From DASPKM01 sp036402175 (GTDB taxonomy: Bacteria > Bacteroidota > Bacteroidia > Chitinophagales > Chitinophagaceae): a DNA stretch of 7,333 nucleotides. The notes under the pieces are model-generated. The model saw only the letters and a program-made list of their open reading frames with translations. It made no database searches and was not told the origin of the DNA. Below are positions 1-7,225 of this stretch, one piece after another; within the stretch, counting starts at the first letter, position 1; each line of letters opens with the position of its first letter. Both the position numbers and the translations under genes were made by a program. The stretch lies in contig DASWTK010000260.1 in the NCBI GenBank assembly GCA_036402175.1, positions 1 through 7,333 on the forward strand. The letters run 5' to 3'.

Positions 1-698
1 ATGTCAATGTCAAAATCATGGCCGCGTACAGCAGCAAATGTTGAAGACTTCATTGATTCCTTCACTTTATTATTGCCGGTCATAACAAAAGTGCCATATC
101 CAATTCCGGTATGGGTTTTATTGAGTGAATCTTTCCAGGAACTTCCCCATATGCAATTTCCCGCATAATAAACTTTATACTGAGTGGTTTGCAATTTGGT
201 TGTATCGTTTCCTTTTACATAATAGTGTTCAACCAATTTCCACGCGCCATCAAGTGGAGTGTCAGCACTATCTCCAACTGATTCGTAATTTTCGGTGAGC
301 GTAAATTTCTCACCGTTATTTCCCATGTCATTAATAACCTGCGTATATCCCTTATCAGTTTTATTAATCACCAGATTGAAGGAGCTGGCCGTGTCGTTGA
401 AAGTGGAATCATACGCCCTGTATATCACGTTTTCGGTTACTGTATCGCCGTTAATGCTGTATGTGCCGATCCCGAAACCGCTGATTGAATCGGGCGGATT
501 AACATTCGCGTATATCATGAAATCTTCTGTAAATATTTTTAGCTGATGGGGGTCAGAAATAGTCGAGTCGGTCTTTTCTGATTTCATGTTCACGGAAGTC
601 ATTTTGTATGCTCCCTCCATACTCAAAGGCTCTTTTTTCTCAGCTTGATTGCAGGCTATTATACTTAAAAGCAGAAGTAAAGAGAAAACGGGTTTCAT
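1..698 (-). CDS. Partial lipoprotein with two lipocalin-like modules
   Basis: An open frame on the minus strand runs from ATG at 698 to the left window edge with no stop, giving 232 visible residues; the C-terminus lies outside. The start is chosen because it opens a lipoprotein signal peptide: Lys2, a hydrophobic stretch at about residues 4-15 and a lipobox I-I-A-C ending at Cys16. The mature protein should be lipid-anchored in the cell envelope. After it come two similar segments: G-A-Y-K-M at 29-33 followed by G-I-G-T-Y near 76-80, then G-A-W-K-L at 151-155 followed by G-I-G-Y-G-T-F near 198-204. The spacing is almost the same in both. The G-x-W-K-L ... G-T-Y/F ... T-E/K-E pattern resembles small lipocalin-like or DUF4488-type domains common in Bacteroidota; this is from memory of the family, not a search. 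No catalytic residues are evident and the function is unknown. The leader has no Shine-Dalgarno sequence. Confidence 0.8.
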   Translation of the reverse strand, partial: MKPVFSLLLLLSIIACNQAEKKEPLSMEGAYKMTSVNMKSEKTDSTISDPHQLKIFTEDFMIYANVNPPDSISGFGIGTYSINGDTVTENVIYRAYDSTFNDTASSFNLVINKTDKGYTQVINDMGNNGEKFTLTENYESVGDSADTPLDGAWKLVEHYYVKGNDTTKLQTTQYKVYYAGNCIWGSSWKDSLNKTHTGIGYGTFVMTGNNKVKESMKSSTFAAVRGHDFDID

Positions 699-953
699 AA
701 ACTTGTTGGTTTTGGGGTGATGAAAAAAATTGTCTGCAGAATTGAAGGGGTGGGACAAATACAGTATAACAGGTAAGGTTACTCTACAATGTACGCTATA
801 AAAAACACTTGCCTGGAAATAAAAAGGAATATGAGGTCCGGTATCAGGGATCGAACTCCGATAAATTGTCTTAGATCAATTTTAAATACCTGTGTTTTGA
901 AAACTGCTATGTGTAAAATGCTTCAGATCTTCGTTTCATCGCGCGAAGGTTAG
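699..953. other. Intergenic region between lipoprotein and M1 peptidase
   Basis: No convincing gene is seen in these 255 bases on either strand. The region lies after the M1 peptidase stop and before the lipoprotein start, both on the minus strand. It holds a weak promoter candidate near 756-789, a 22-nt imperfect hairpin at 842-863 (8-bp stem with one mismatch and one G-T pair, 6-nt loop) and a short DNA palindrome GTTTTGAAAAC at 894-904. No strong rho-independent terminator for the peptidase gene is visible. The hairpin, followed on the minus strand by a T-rich stretch about 15 nt later, is the only weak candidate. Confidence 0.6.
756..789 (-). promoter_or_regulatory. Weak Bacteroidota-type promoter candidate for the lipoprotein
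   Basis: Read on the minus strand, TGTATTTG (756-763) differs by one base from the Bacteroidota -7 consensus TAnnTTTG, and a TTG (787-789) lies 23 bases upstream as a possible -33 element. That spacing is somewhat longer than usual for this promoter class. The -7 box is 57 bases before the start codon, which would give a leader of about 50 nt. This is the best match in the gap but it is weak. Confidence 0.25.
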
Positions 954-2531
954 CTAAAAGCCCCTGTTTACTTCATACAACAACTTCACCTCCGGATCCA
1001 CCACCAACGTGCTTTTTGCTCCAACACCACTTACCATAAACTTCTCTTCCTTCTTTTTGATCTGTAATGTCTTCTTTACGTTGATACTGCCATTCCGAAA
1101 CTGGATCTCCAGCGGAAACTCAAACAAGCCCTCCTGCTGTTGCGTAACGGTAACGGTCATCGCATTCTTCTTCACATCAAATTCATGTTTAATCTGCAAA
1201 ACCGGATGGCCGCCGGTGAACAACCACTGCCTGAAAAATGTTTTAAGATCTTTGCCAGACACTTCCTCCATCACCTTTCTGAAATCATCTGTTGAAGCAT
1301 TACTCCCGGCATACTTTTTATAATAGGTTTTCACACCTTTCATAAAAACATCAGCGCCCAATATCCCTCGCAACATGTGCAACACCCAGGCTCCTTTCTG
1401 ATAACTGTTGGCATTCAGCAGTTGCATATAGTTTTTCGTAAGACTATCCACAACAGGCCCTGGCGAGCGACGGTTATAAACTACTACCTGGTTCCTTTCA
1501 TCGAGCAGCCTTGTATTCATGGTATCCTTCCCATACTTTTCACCCATATACAGATCGGTCAGGTAAGTTGCAAACCCTTCACTCAGCCATAAGTGCGCAA
1601 AGCTCTTTTCCGTTGCCATGTTCCCGAACCACTGATGCGCAATTTCATGGGCCAGCAAATCCTCGGCCTTCCTTTGGCCGCTGATGGTATTCTCATTATA
1701 AAATATGCAGCCGGCGTTCTCCATGCCACCAAAAATTGTTTTGGATTGCACGTTGGCAAGTTTTCCATACGCGTAAGGCCCAATATTATTTATAAAAAAT
1801 GGCAACACATCCTTTGCCTGCGCGTAGTCATAAAATGCATTTGCTTTTTCCTGCGGATATACCCAGCTGTAAACCGGAACTCCTAATGTATCGCCCACAT
1901 ACTGAACCGCAAATTTAGCAACACCAATTACCATGATTTTTGTAGGCAGCGCCGCTGTTTCTTTCCAGTGCGTAAGCTTTTCCTGGTTATTCAATACGGT
2001 CTCTTCAATCTGTACTCCATTGGAAACAACCTGGTAATGTATTGGTGCTGTCACCAAAAACTCTACACTTGCCTTGTCTGCAGGGTCATCCACACAAGGC
2101 AGCCAGTTCCTGCCACGGTCGGGCCAGTTGTCGCCAAAAAAAGTGCGGTCGCCGAATTTATTAGTGGATATCACCAGGCCATCTTTCGGATTGCCGCTAT
2201 AATCTATCCGCACATCCATTACTGATCCCATCGCGACAGCAGGTGATAAATTGATATGCAGCTTATTATTCCTGTGGGCCCATTTCATTGAACGGCCACC
2301 ACTTAAAACGTTCAGCACAGTCATACCGCGATTGGAGGTATCTGTATTGATGAGATCAAACGAAACAGTATCCAGTTTCTGCATCGCTTTAAAGCGAATG
2401 GTAGCAGTTCCGTTAACTACGTTCGAGCTATCCGTTAACCTCACTTCAAACCGGTAGTGCTGAACATCGATTTTTGTTTGAGCAAGTGAATGAATGCTTA
2501 CTAACAAAAGAAAAACGAATGTGATCTTCAT
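954..2531 (-). CDS. Secreted M1-family zinc aminopeptidase
   Basis: A zinc metallopeptidase of family M1 (gluzincin), expected to remove N-terminal residues from peptides outside the cytoplasm. I place the start at ATG 2531 (525 residues) rather than the ATG at 2582, because the former opens a normal signal peptide (M-K-I-T-F followed by a hydrophobic run, likely cleaved after A-Q near residue 18), while the latter would put 17 extra residues in front of it. The order is an N-terminal beta-sandwich (about 20-200, with W-L-P-C-V-D-D-P-A-D-K at 143-153), then the thermolysin-like domain with exopeptidase motif G-G-M-E-N at 268-272 (G-A-M-E-N in many homologues), zinc motif H-E-I-A-H at 295-299, third ligand Glu318 exactly 18 residues later, and catalytic Tyr377. 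It ends soon after a small C-terminal beta region, so the large helical domain IV of aminopeptidase N is absent; this is a short M1 form. It lies 65 bp after the MutS-like gene and may share its transcript. Substrate is not predictable. Confidence 0.92.
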   Translation of the reverse strand: MKITFVFLLLVSIHSLAQTKIDVQHYRFEVRLTDSSNVVNGTATIRFKAMQKLDTVSFDLINTDTSNRGMTVLNVLSGGRSMKWAHRNNKLHINLSPAVAMGSVMDVRIDYSGNPKDGLVISTNKFGDRTFFGDNWPDRGRNWLPCVDDPADKASVEFLVTAPIHYQVVSNGVQIEETVLNNQEKLTHWKETAALPTKIMVIGVAKFAVQYVGDTLGVPVYSWVYPQEKANAFYDYAQAKDVLPFFINNIGPYAYGKLANVQSKTIFGGMENAGCIFYNENTISGQRKAEDLLAHEIAHQWFGNMATEKSFAHLWLSEGFATYLTDLYMGEKYGKDTMNTRLLDERNQVVVYNRRSPGPVVDSLTKNYMQLLNANSYQKGAWVLHMLRGILGADVFMKGVKTYYKKYAGSNASTDDFRKVMEEVSGKDLKTFFRQWLFTGGHPVLQIKHEFDVKKNAMTVTVTQQQEGLFEFPLEIQFRNGSINVKKTLQIKKKEEKFMVSGVGAKSTLVVDPEVKLLYEVNRGF

Positions 2532-2596
2532 CTTATAAATTAAATATGAAATATAGCTATGACGCTTAAAATTCACGAACATGTTTTGGGAAATAC

Positions 2597-3913
2597 TTAC
2601 AACTTCTCCAGCAGGTCCACCACTTTCTCTCTTTTCAGGATCAGGTATCCCAACCGGTCATTGCTGATACCATCCTTTAGTTGATAACTGAAGAACAACT
2701 GATCGCCGGTTACCGTTGTCTCAAAATACTTGAAAGAAATATTACCAAACTCTCTCAATTCCTCTCCGATCTCATACAAATGCGTTGAAAGTATGAATAA
2801 TGAATTCTCAATCTTTATCAACCCCTTTATAACGGTGGCAGAGCATTTCATCGCATCCTGCACGTTGGTTCCTTTAAATAATTCATCGATCAGTACCAGC
2901 CACTTTTTTCCGTTATTGATCTTCAGGATAGTGTTCTTAATTCGCTGCACTTCGTTAAAGAAATAACTTTCTCCCTTTACTATATTATCCACCACATTAA
3001 TATTACTGAGTATACCATCGAACAGGCTTAACCGCATTTCCCTGGCAGGCACACCCATTCCAAGATGCGCCATGAACACAGCCGTGCCCACCGCCTTGAT
3101 GAACGTGCTCTTGCCCGCCATATTTGCCCCGGTGAGGAACAGGAAATTACTGTCCTTATGCATATGTACATCATAAGAAACAGGTTTGGGCAACAAGATG
3201 TGGTACAACTGTATCGCGTCAATGTAAGGTGTTGACTGCTCAACGAATGTTGGAAATGAAAGATGAAATTGCTGCATTGCCTTTGCCATGGAATACCATG
3301 CATCCAGCCTGCCATAAATATTGATCAGTTCCTGAGCCTGGTTTTTAAACTTGTATAAGACATAATTACCGAACAACACTGTCTCCCTCGGGCTGAGTTT
3401 CTTTTTCGGATCTATCTTACCCAATTGCTCCAGCAAGGGATGATTCAAAAGATCAGCAGCGCGGTCGAGGTAGGTTGAAAGCAACCGTGGTGTTTCAGGT
3501 GTTTTAAGCATCTGCAGCAACTGCCTGAATCCTCCTACAAAGTCCGCGAAATGTGTCACCGAATACCTGACCAATGAATAATCGGGGGTGTGTAAAATGC
3601 GGTAGGAATACGCGTTGACAGGACTTGCACTTTCAGGTATGGTATCAATACTGCTCTGATACAATCTTTCCATTACCATGATGGTGCCATTGGTAATGGA
3701 GGTTGGCCAATCATTCAAATGCCTGCCTATTATCTCAATCACCGCCTGCGTTTCCCTTATCTTGCCCGTCTCTGCCAGTGGATGATTAAAAAAATAGAGC
3801 AACCAATCCCTGCCCGACAGTGTACGCGTGAAGTTCAACCTGTGGAAAACGGAGAACTCCTCTTCAGAATGAAAGAGGGAAAGATCGGCGTATGTGGTTT
3901 GATCGATGTCCAT
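2597..3913 (-). CDS. Stand-alone MutS-type ATPase (MutS-related protein)
   Basis: 438 residues ending in a clear MutS-family ATPase domain. Walker A is G-A-N-M-A-G-K-S at 262-269. A signature-like segment G-E-S-Y-F-F-N-E-V occupies about 314-322. Walker B is W-L-V-L-I-D-E-L at 338-345, followed by G-T-N at 348-350 and the switch S-T-H at 376-378. Residues 1-250 are mostly helical and would correspond to the core/lever part of MutS. Family knowledge: true MutS is about 850 residues and has N-terminal mismatch-binding and connector domains with a Phe-x-Glu motif; MutS2 carries a C-terminal Smr nuclease. None of these is present, so this is neither mutS nor mutS2. It belongs to short MutS-related proteins that I recall as frequent in Bacteroidota and of unknown role. 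It is probably a cytoplasmic ATPase that acts on DNA or branched DNA structures (inference). The start follows the octamer array directly and there is no Shine-Dalgarno sequence. It sits between pyrC and the M1 gene, both on the same strand. Confidence 0.88.
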   Translation of the reverse strand: MDIDQTTYADLSLFHSEEEFSVFHRLNFTRTLSGRDWLLYFFNHPLAETGKIRETQAVIEIIGRHLNDWPTSITNGTIMVMERLYQSSIDTIPESASPVNAYSYRILHTPDYSLVRYSVTHFADFVGGFRQLLQMLKTPETPRLLSTYLDRAADLLNHPLLEQLGKIDPKKKLSPRETVLFGNYVLYKFKNQAQELINIYGRLDAWYSMAKAMQQFHLSFPTFVEQSTPYIDAIQLYHILLPKPVSYDVHMHKDSNFLFLTGANMAGKSTFIKAVGTAVFMAHLGMGVPAREMRLSLFDGILSNINVVDNIVKGESYFFNEVQRIKNTILKINNGKKWLVLIDELFKGTNVQDAMKCSATVIKGLIKIENSLFILSTHLYEIGEELREFGNISFKYFETTVTGDQLFFSYQLKDGISNDRLGYLILKREKVVDLLEKL

Positions 3914-3921
3914 GTATTTAA

Positions 3922-3961
3922 TTAGCCCATTTGCAAATTAGCCGATTAGCTAATTAACTAA
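3922..3961. repeat. Five-unit octamer tandem array (TTnGCnAA)
   Basis: Exactly 40 bases divide into five adjacent octamers, plus strand: TTAGCCCA, TTTGCAAA, TTAGCCGA, TTAGCTAA and TTAACTAA. TTTGCAAA and TTAGCTAA are perfect palindromes and the others are one to three bases from that pattern. The array fills most of the 56-bp gap between the pyrC stop (3970-3972) and the MutS-like start codon (3911-3913), ending 8 bases from each. Similar runs of GCTAATTTGC-like units are, as I remember, common between genes in Bacteroidota genomes. On the minus strand it contains TAATTTG, close to but one base shorter than the TAnnTTTG promoter box. Confidence 0.75.
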
Positions 3962-3969
3962 GCGGAAAG

Positions 3970-5364
3970 TCATGATCTGTTGAATTTTAGTCGCTGGCCT
4001 TTCGAAGATTCATTTACTATTCCATTTTCATAAACCAGATGCCCATTCACGAAAGTTTTTTCAATTGTTGCAGGAAAGCGAAATCCTTCAAGCGGACTCC
4101 AACCGCATTTGTATAACAGGTTGTTTTGATCAACAACATATTCTTTGTTAACGTCAACCATTACAAGGTCGGCCCAGTAACCTTCGCGGATGAAGCCCCT
4201 GTTCTCTATCTGGAAACAGGTGGCAACGGCGTGGCTCATTTTTTCCGCAACTTTTTCAATGGAGATCATTCCCTGTTTTACGTAATTAAGCATCAGCAGC
4301 ATCGGATGCTGGATCAATGGAAGACCGGCATGTGCCTTTTCATAACTTCCTTCAACATTTCCATTCAGAGGCATGAGCTGGCCTCCAGATCCTCTCTTTA
4401 ACCCTTTTTCTTCCAGCGTATGCGGGGCATGGTCAGTGGCAATTACATCCAGGCGGTCGTCGAGCAACGCACGCCAGAGCGCCTCACGGTTGTGCGGAGC
4501 CTTTATAGCGGGATTGCATTTTATTCCATGACCAAGCCTTTCATAATCGTCGCTTGTAAAATGGAGGTGATGAACACAAACTTCGGCAGTGATATGCTTT
4601 TCATTCAAAGGCCGCATATTGCTGAACAGTTGCAATTCTTTTTCTGTTGATATGTGCAGGATGTGCAGCCTCGTGTTGAATTTTTTTGCGAGCTGCACAG
4701 CAGTGAACGAACTTTCAAAGCAGCCCTCTTCATTCCGGATCATTGCATGGTCGGCCGGTTCCAGAACAGGCTTCTCGCGCTTTAAAACTTCATAGTTCTT
4801 TTTAATGATGCGCTCATCTTCGCAGTGCGTTGCAATCAGAACACCTGATTCACTGAACAGCCTGGTCAGCGTCAGATAATTATCAACCAGCAATCCTCCT
4901 GTAGAAGATCCCATGAAGATCTTGATGCCACACACATCATTTCGTTTTTCATTCGTCCTCAGCGCTTCATCGGCGTTGTCGTTAGACGTGCCCATGAAAA
5001 AAGAATAATTCGCAACCGAGCTTCGCGCAGCAATTGCATACTTTTCTTCCAGCAGGTCCTGGGTAAACGCGGGAGGGAGGGTATTGGGCATTTCCATAAA
5101 GGAAGTCACTCCACCTGCCACCGCAGCCCTGGATTCACTATTGATAGTTGCTTTGTGTGTAAGTCCGGGCTCGCGGAAATGGACCTGGTCGTCGATGGCT
5201 CCGGGAATCAGGTACTTGCCCGATCCATCAATTTCATTAACAGCTGATGAAGGGGTTAATGCCCTGCCAATCTGGTGTATGCGGCCATCCTTAATCCAGA
5301 CATCTCCCTCTGTGATGGCTCCCTCATTGACTATCGCGATGTCTTTAATAAGGTAATTTTGCAT
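3970..5364 (-). CDS. pyrC: Dihydroorotase (class I-like, Bacteroidota type)
   Basis: 464 residues of the amidohydrolase superfamily. It should catalyse the reversible cyclisation of carbamoyl-aspartate to dihydroorotate, the third step of de novo pyrimidine synthesis, in the cytoplasm. Seen: an N-terminal small beta domain (1-55), then the metal motif D-D-Q-V-H-F-R-E-P-G at 58-67, G-I-K-I-F-M-G-S-S at 146-154 with Lys148 as the likely carboxylated bridging lysine, A-T-H-C-E-D-E with His180, L-H-I-L-H-I-S-T with His237, substrate segment K-C-N-P-A-I-K around Asn284, and catalytic I-A-T-D-H-A-P-H with Asp311. The first metal histidine of the usual H-x-H is Gln60. I recall this D-D-Q-x-H form from other Bacteroidota dihydroorotases, so it should not mean loss of activity. 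Allantoinase and hydantoinase are related alternatives, but the R-E-P-G and C-N-P-A-I-K segments favour dihydroorotase. It is the first gene of a possible three-gene transcript and is divergent from the RemB-like gene 79 bp away. Confidence 0.87.
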   Translation of the reverse strand: MQNYLIKDIAIVNEGAITEGDVWIKDGRIHQIGRALTPSSAVNEIDGSGKYLIPGAIDDQVHFREPGLTHKATINSESRAAVAGGVTSFMEMPNTLPPAFTQDLLEEKYAIAARSSVANYSFFMGTSNDNADEALRTNEKRNDVCGIKIFMGSSTGGLLVDNYLTLTRLFSESGVLIATHCEDERIIKKNYEVLKREKPVLEPADHAMIRNEEGCFESSFTAVQLAKKFNTRLHILHISTEKELQLFSNMRPLNEKHITAEVCVHHLHFTSDDYERLGHGIKCNPAIKAPHNREALWRALLDDRLDVIATDHAPHTLEEKGLKRGSGGQLMPLNGNVEGSYEKAHAGLPLIQHPMLLMLNYVKQGMISIEKVAEKMSHAVATCFQIENRGFIREGYWADLVMVDVNKEYVVDQNNLLYKCGWSPLEGFRFPATIEKTFVNGHLVYENGIVNESSKGQRLKFNRS

Positions 5365-5405
5365 AACTTGACCGCCGCTAAAGTGTTTACCGCATTTAAT
5401 TCATA

Positions 5406-5421
5406 TTACCCTCAGGGGTAA
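5406..5421. promoter_or_regulatory. Perfect inverted repeat in divergent intergenic region
   Basis: TTACCC, the spacer TCAG, then GGGTAA form a perfect 6-bp inverted repeat 22 bases before the RemB-like start codon and 41 bases before the pyrC start on the other strand. It could be an operator for a dimeric regulator or a small hairpin in a 5' leader. No clear TAnnTTTG promoter box is seen on either strand of the 5365-5443 gap, so the promoters here cannot be placed. Confidence 0.35.
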
Positions 5422-5443
5422 GTGATTATCTAAAGCAGAGCGC

Positions 5444-7141
5444 ATGCAATATATTCTAAAAACCCTTACAAGACTGAGCTGGCTGTTGATACCGACCCTG
5501 TGTTTTTCGCAATCACCATTACTTCCGCAGGAATCGAAACACCGGCGCATACTCGAAAGGCTTGAGATGCTGATGCAGGATAATAACGAGCTGAACGTAT
5601 CTACTTTTAAGCCAATCAGTCGTCAAACCGCCGTCATGGCTGCTACGATGGCCGACTCGCTGCATGGCTTTTATCCTTATGATTTTTATGCCCGCCTATC
5701 GCCGGTTGACCAGTATAATATACGCAGCCTTCTGATGAATAACAGGGAATGGATCAGCGGAGACCCGCCGGATTTCACGAGTAAAAAATCCCTTTGGAAT
5801 ACATTCTATAAAACACCTGCCGATTTTTTTTCAGTGAATGAAAAAGATTTCTTTCTTGCAGTGAACCCCGTGATCCAGCAACAGCAATCACTGGAGACAG
5901 GCAATGGTGATCGCGTATTCCTGAACTCGAAAGGTATTACCGTTCGCGGATTGATCGCGAAGCGTGTTGGTTTCGATGCTTATTTTACCGACAACCAGGA
6001 AAGGGGACCAGAATATTTCCAGCAACGAGTTCGCGAATACGACGCTGTTCCTGGCGTAGGATTTTACAAGCCATTCAAATCAACTGCTTTTGATTATATA
6101 GATGCAAGGGGATCCATACATTTCAACGCAGCGAAATATTTCCGCTTCCAGTTTGGCTACGATAAAAATTTTATCGGCCATGGTTACCGCAGCCTGATGC
6201 TGAGTAATTTCGGCAACAGTTATCTTTTCTTCAAGATCAACACCAGTATCTGGAAATTGCAGTATCAGAACCTGTTCATGGAACTGGTTCCGCAGACATT
6301 GCAGATAAGTGCGGGCAATAAGATCCTTGAAAAAAAATATGCGGTGATCCACCACCTAAGCATCAATGCTACCAAATGGCTTAACATAGGAATATTTGAA
6401 GCAGTAGTATTTGGAAGGAAGAACAAGTTTGAACTTTCATACCTGAATCCCGTCATTTTTCTGCGCGCATCAGAACAGCAGAACGGAAGCGCCGACAACG
6501 CGCTGATCGGTATGGATTTTAAAGCCAATGCCGGTCACCAGGGACAATTTTACGGGCAGTTTGTACTGGATGAATTTGTGCTGAAAGAAATCAGATCGGG
6601 TAATGGATGGTGGGCCAATAAATTCGGAATTCAGATCGGATCTAAATACATCGATGCATTTGAGCTTAAAAATTTTGACCTGCAGGTTGAAATGAACATG
6701 ACCCGCCCGTTCACTTATTCGCACTTTGATTCGGTTGCCAACTATACCCACTACAATCAACCGCTTGCACATCCGCTGGGTTCTAACTTCGTAGAAGGCA
6801 TTGGCATTTTTTACTACCAGCCAAAGCCGAAGTGGATGATCCAGGGTAAAATGATCCTCTGGAAACAGGGACTTGATACGGCAAACAGAAACTTTGGTAA
6901 TAATATTTTCAAACCAAACACTTCCCGCACCGGCGATTATGGTTACAAGATCGGAAGCGGCGTTGCTGTCAGTGGCTTGAATATTTCGGGTCTGCTGTCT
7001 TACGAATGGAAAGAAAATCTTTTCCTTGAAGGCTCACTTTTATTCAGACGATGGAAGCCGGAGAACCTGAGCGCCGATAACTCACTGATGTTTACTGTTG
7101 GATTAAGGCTGAATATGTTCAGGCGTGAGTACGACTATTGA
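5444..7141 (+). CDS. Outer-membrane beta-barrel protein, RemB/Wzi-like
   Basis: 565 residues. The ATG at 5444 opens a signal peptide: basic residues Lys6 and Arg10, hydrophobic core at about 11-21, likely cleavage after C-F-S-Q near residue 23. A helical, polar region follows (28-135), then from about residue 155 to the end the protein shows alternating aromatic/polar strands typical of an outer-membrane barrel, for example around 223-242, 258-275 and 510-560, ending in a final strand with V-G-L-R-L-N-M-F. The stretch F-G-Y-D-K-N-F-I-G-H-G-Y-R-S (237-250) followed by L-S-N-F-G-N-S-Y (253-260) resembles the core of proteins annotated as gliding motility protein RemB and, more distantly, capsule-assembly Wzi barrels. 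This is recognised by pattern and not confirmed by a search. The expected place is the outer membrane. Its job is either surface motility/adhesin support or polysaccharide attachment; the sequence does not decide. It is monocistronic, bounded by the divergent pyrC and a terminator. Confidence 0.72.
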   Translation: MQYILKTLTRLSWLLIPTLCFSQSPLLPQESKHRRILERLEMLMQDNNELNVSTFKPISRQTAVMAATMADSLHGFYPYDFYARLSPVDQYNIRSLLMNNREWISGDPPDFTSKKSLWNTFYKTPADFFSVNEKDFFLAVNPVIQQQQSLETGNGDRVFLNSKGITVRGLIAKRVGFDAYFTDNQERGPEYFQQRVREYDAVPGVGFYKPFKSTAFDYIDARGSIHFNAAKYFRFQFGYDKNFIGHGYRSLMLSNFGNSYLFFKINTSIWKLQYQNLFMELVPQTLQISAGNKILEKKYAVIHHLSINATKWLNIGIFEAVVFGRKNKFELSYLNPVIFLRASEQQNGSADNALIGMDFKANAGHQGQFYGQFVLDEFVLKEIRSGNGWWANKFGIQIGSKYIDAFELKNFDLQVEMNMTRPFTYSHFDSVANYTHYNQPLAHPLGSNFVEGIGIFYYQPKPKWMIQGKMILWKQGLDTANRNFGNNIFKPNTSRTGDYGYKIGSGVAVSGLNISGLLSYEWKENLFLEGSLLFRRWKPENLSADNSLMFTVGLRLNMFRREYDY

Positions 7142-7175
7142 GGTAAATTAAAAAGTTGTGAATATGTAAATAAAA

Positions 7176-7201
7176 AAAGAGGGCAACCACTTGCCCTCTT
7201 T
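7176..7201. terminator. Bidirectional rho-independent terminator
   Basis: A perfect 11-bp stem (AAAGAGGGCAA with TTGCCCTCTTT) closes a 4-base loop CCAC. It has a run of A on its left (from 7172) and TTTATATT on its right, so it can end transcription from both sides. It lies 34 bases after the RemB-like stop and 24 bases past the stop of the convergent T9SS-cargo gene. Confidence 0.9.
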
Positions 7202-7225
7202 ATATTACCTCTGAAACCATGAAAA

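Noticed and set aside
295..546. Plus-strand open frame of 83 codons
   Set aside because: It lies wholly opposite the lipoprotein gene, whose signal peptide and repeated module are convincing; the plus-strand product shows no recognisable domain.
826..920. A possible intact minus-strand tRNA suggested by GTTCGATCC and a TTTTCAAAA loop-like stretch
   Set aside because: In the canonical register the T stem fails (only one Watson-Crick pair and one G-T pair of five), no anticodon stem forms around the TCA, and no upstream segment pairs as the acceptor stem.
1583..1783. Minus-strand frame of 66 codons inside the M1 gene
   Set aside because: It is a shifted reading of the zinc-motif region of the peptidase, whose own frame is intact, so there is neither a frameshift nor a second gene.
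3028..3315. Minus-strand frame of 95 codons inside the MutS-like gene
   Set aside because: It overlaps the Walker A region in another frame; the main frame carries all ATPase motifs without interruption.
3922..3961. CRISPR-like repeat array
   Set aside because: The units are 8 bases long and directly adjacent with no spacers, and no cas gene is nearby.
3970..5364. Allantoinase or hydantoinase instead of dihydroorotase
   Set aside because: The R-E-P-G metal-loop context, the K-C-N-P-A-I-K segment and overall similarity to remembered Bacteroidota dihydroorotases fit better, and no purine-degradation gene is adjacent. Some doubt remains without a search.
6080..6772. Minus-strand frames opposite the RemB-like gene
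   Set aside because: They are antisense to a continuous 565-codon gene with a signal peptide and barrel-like strands, and they have no motifs of their own.
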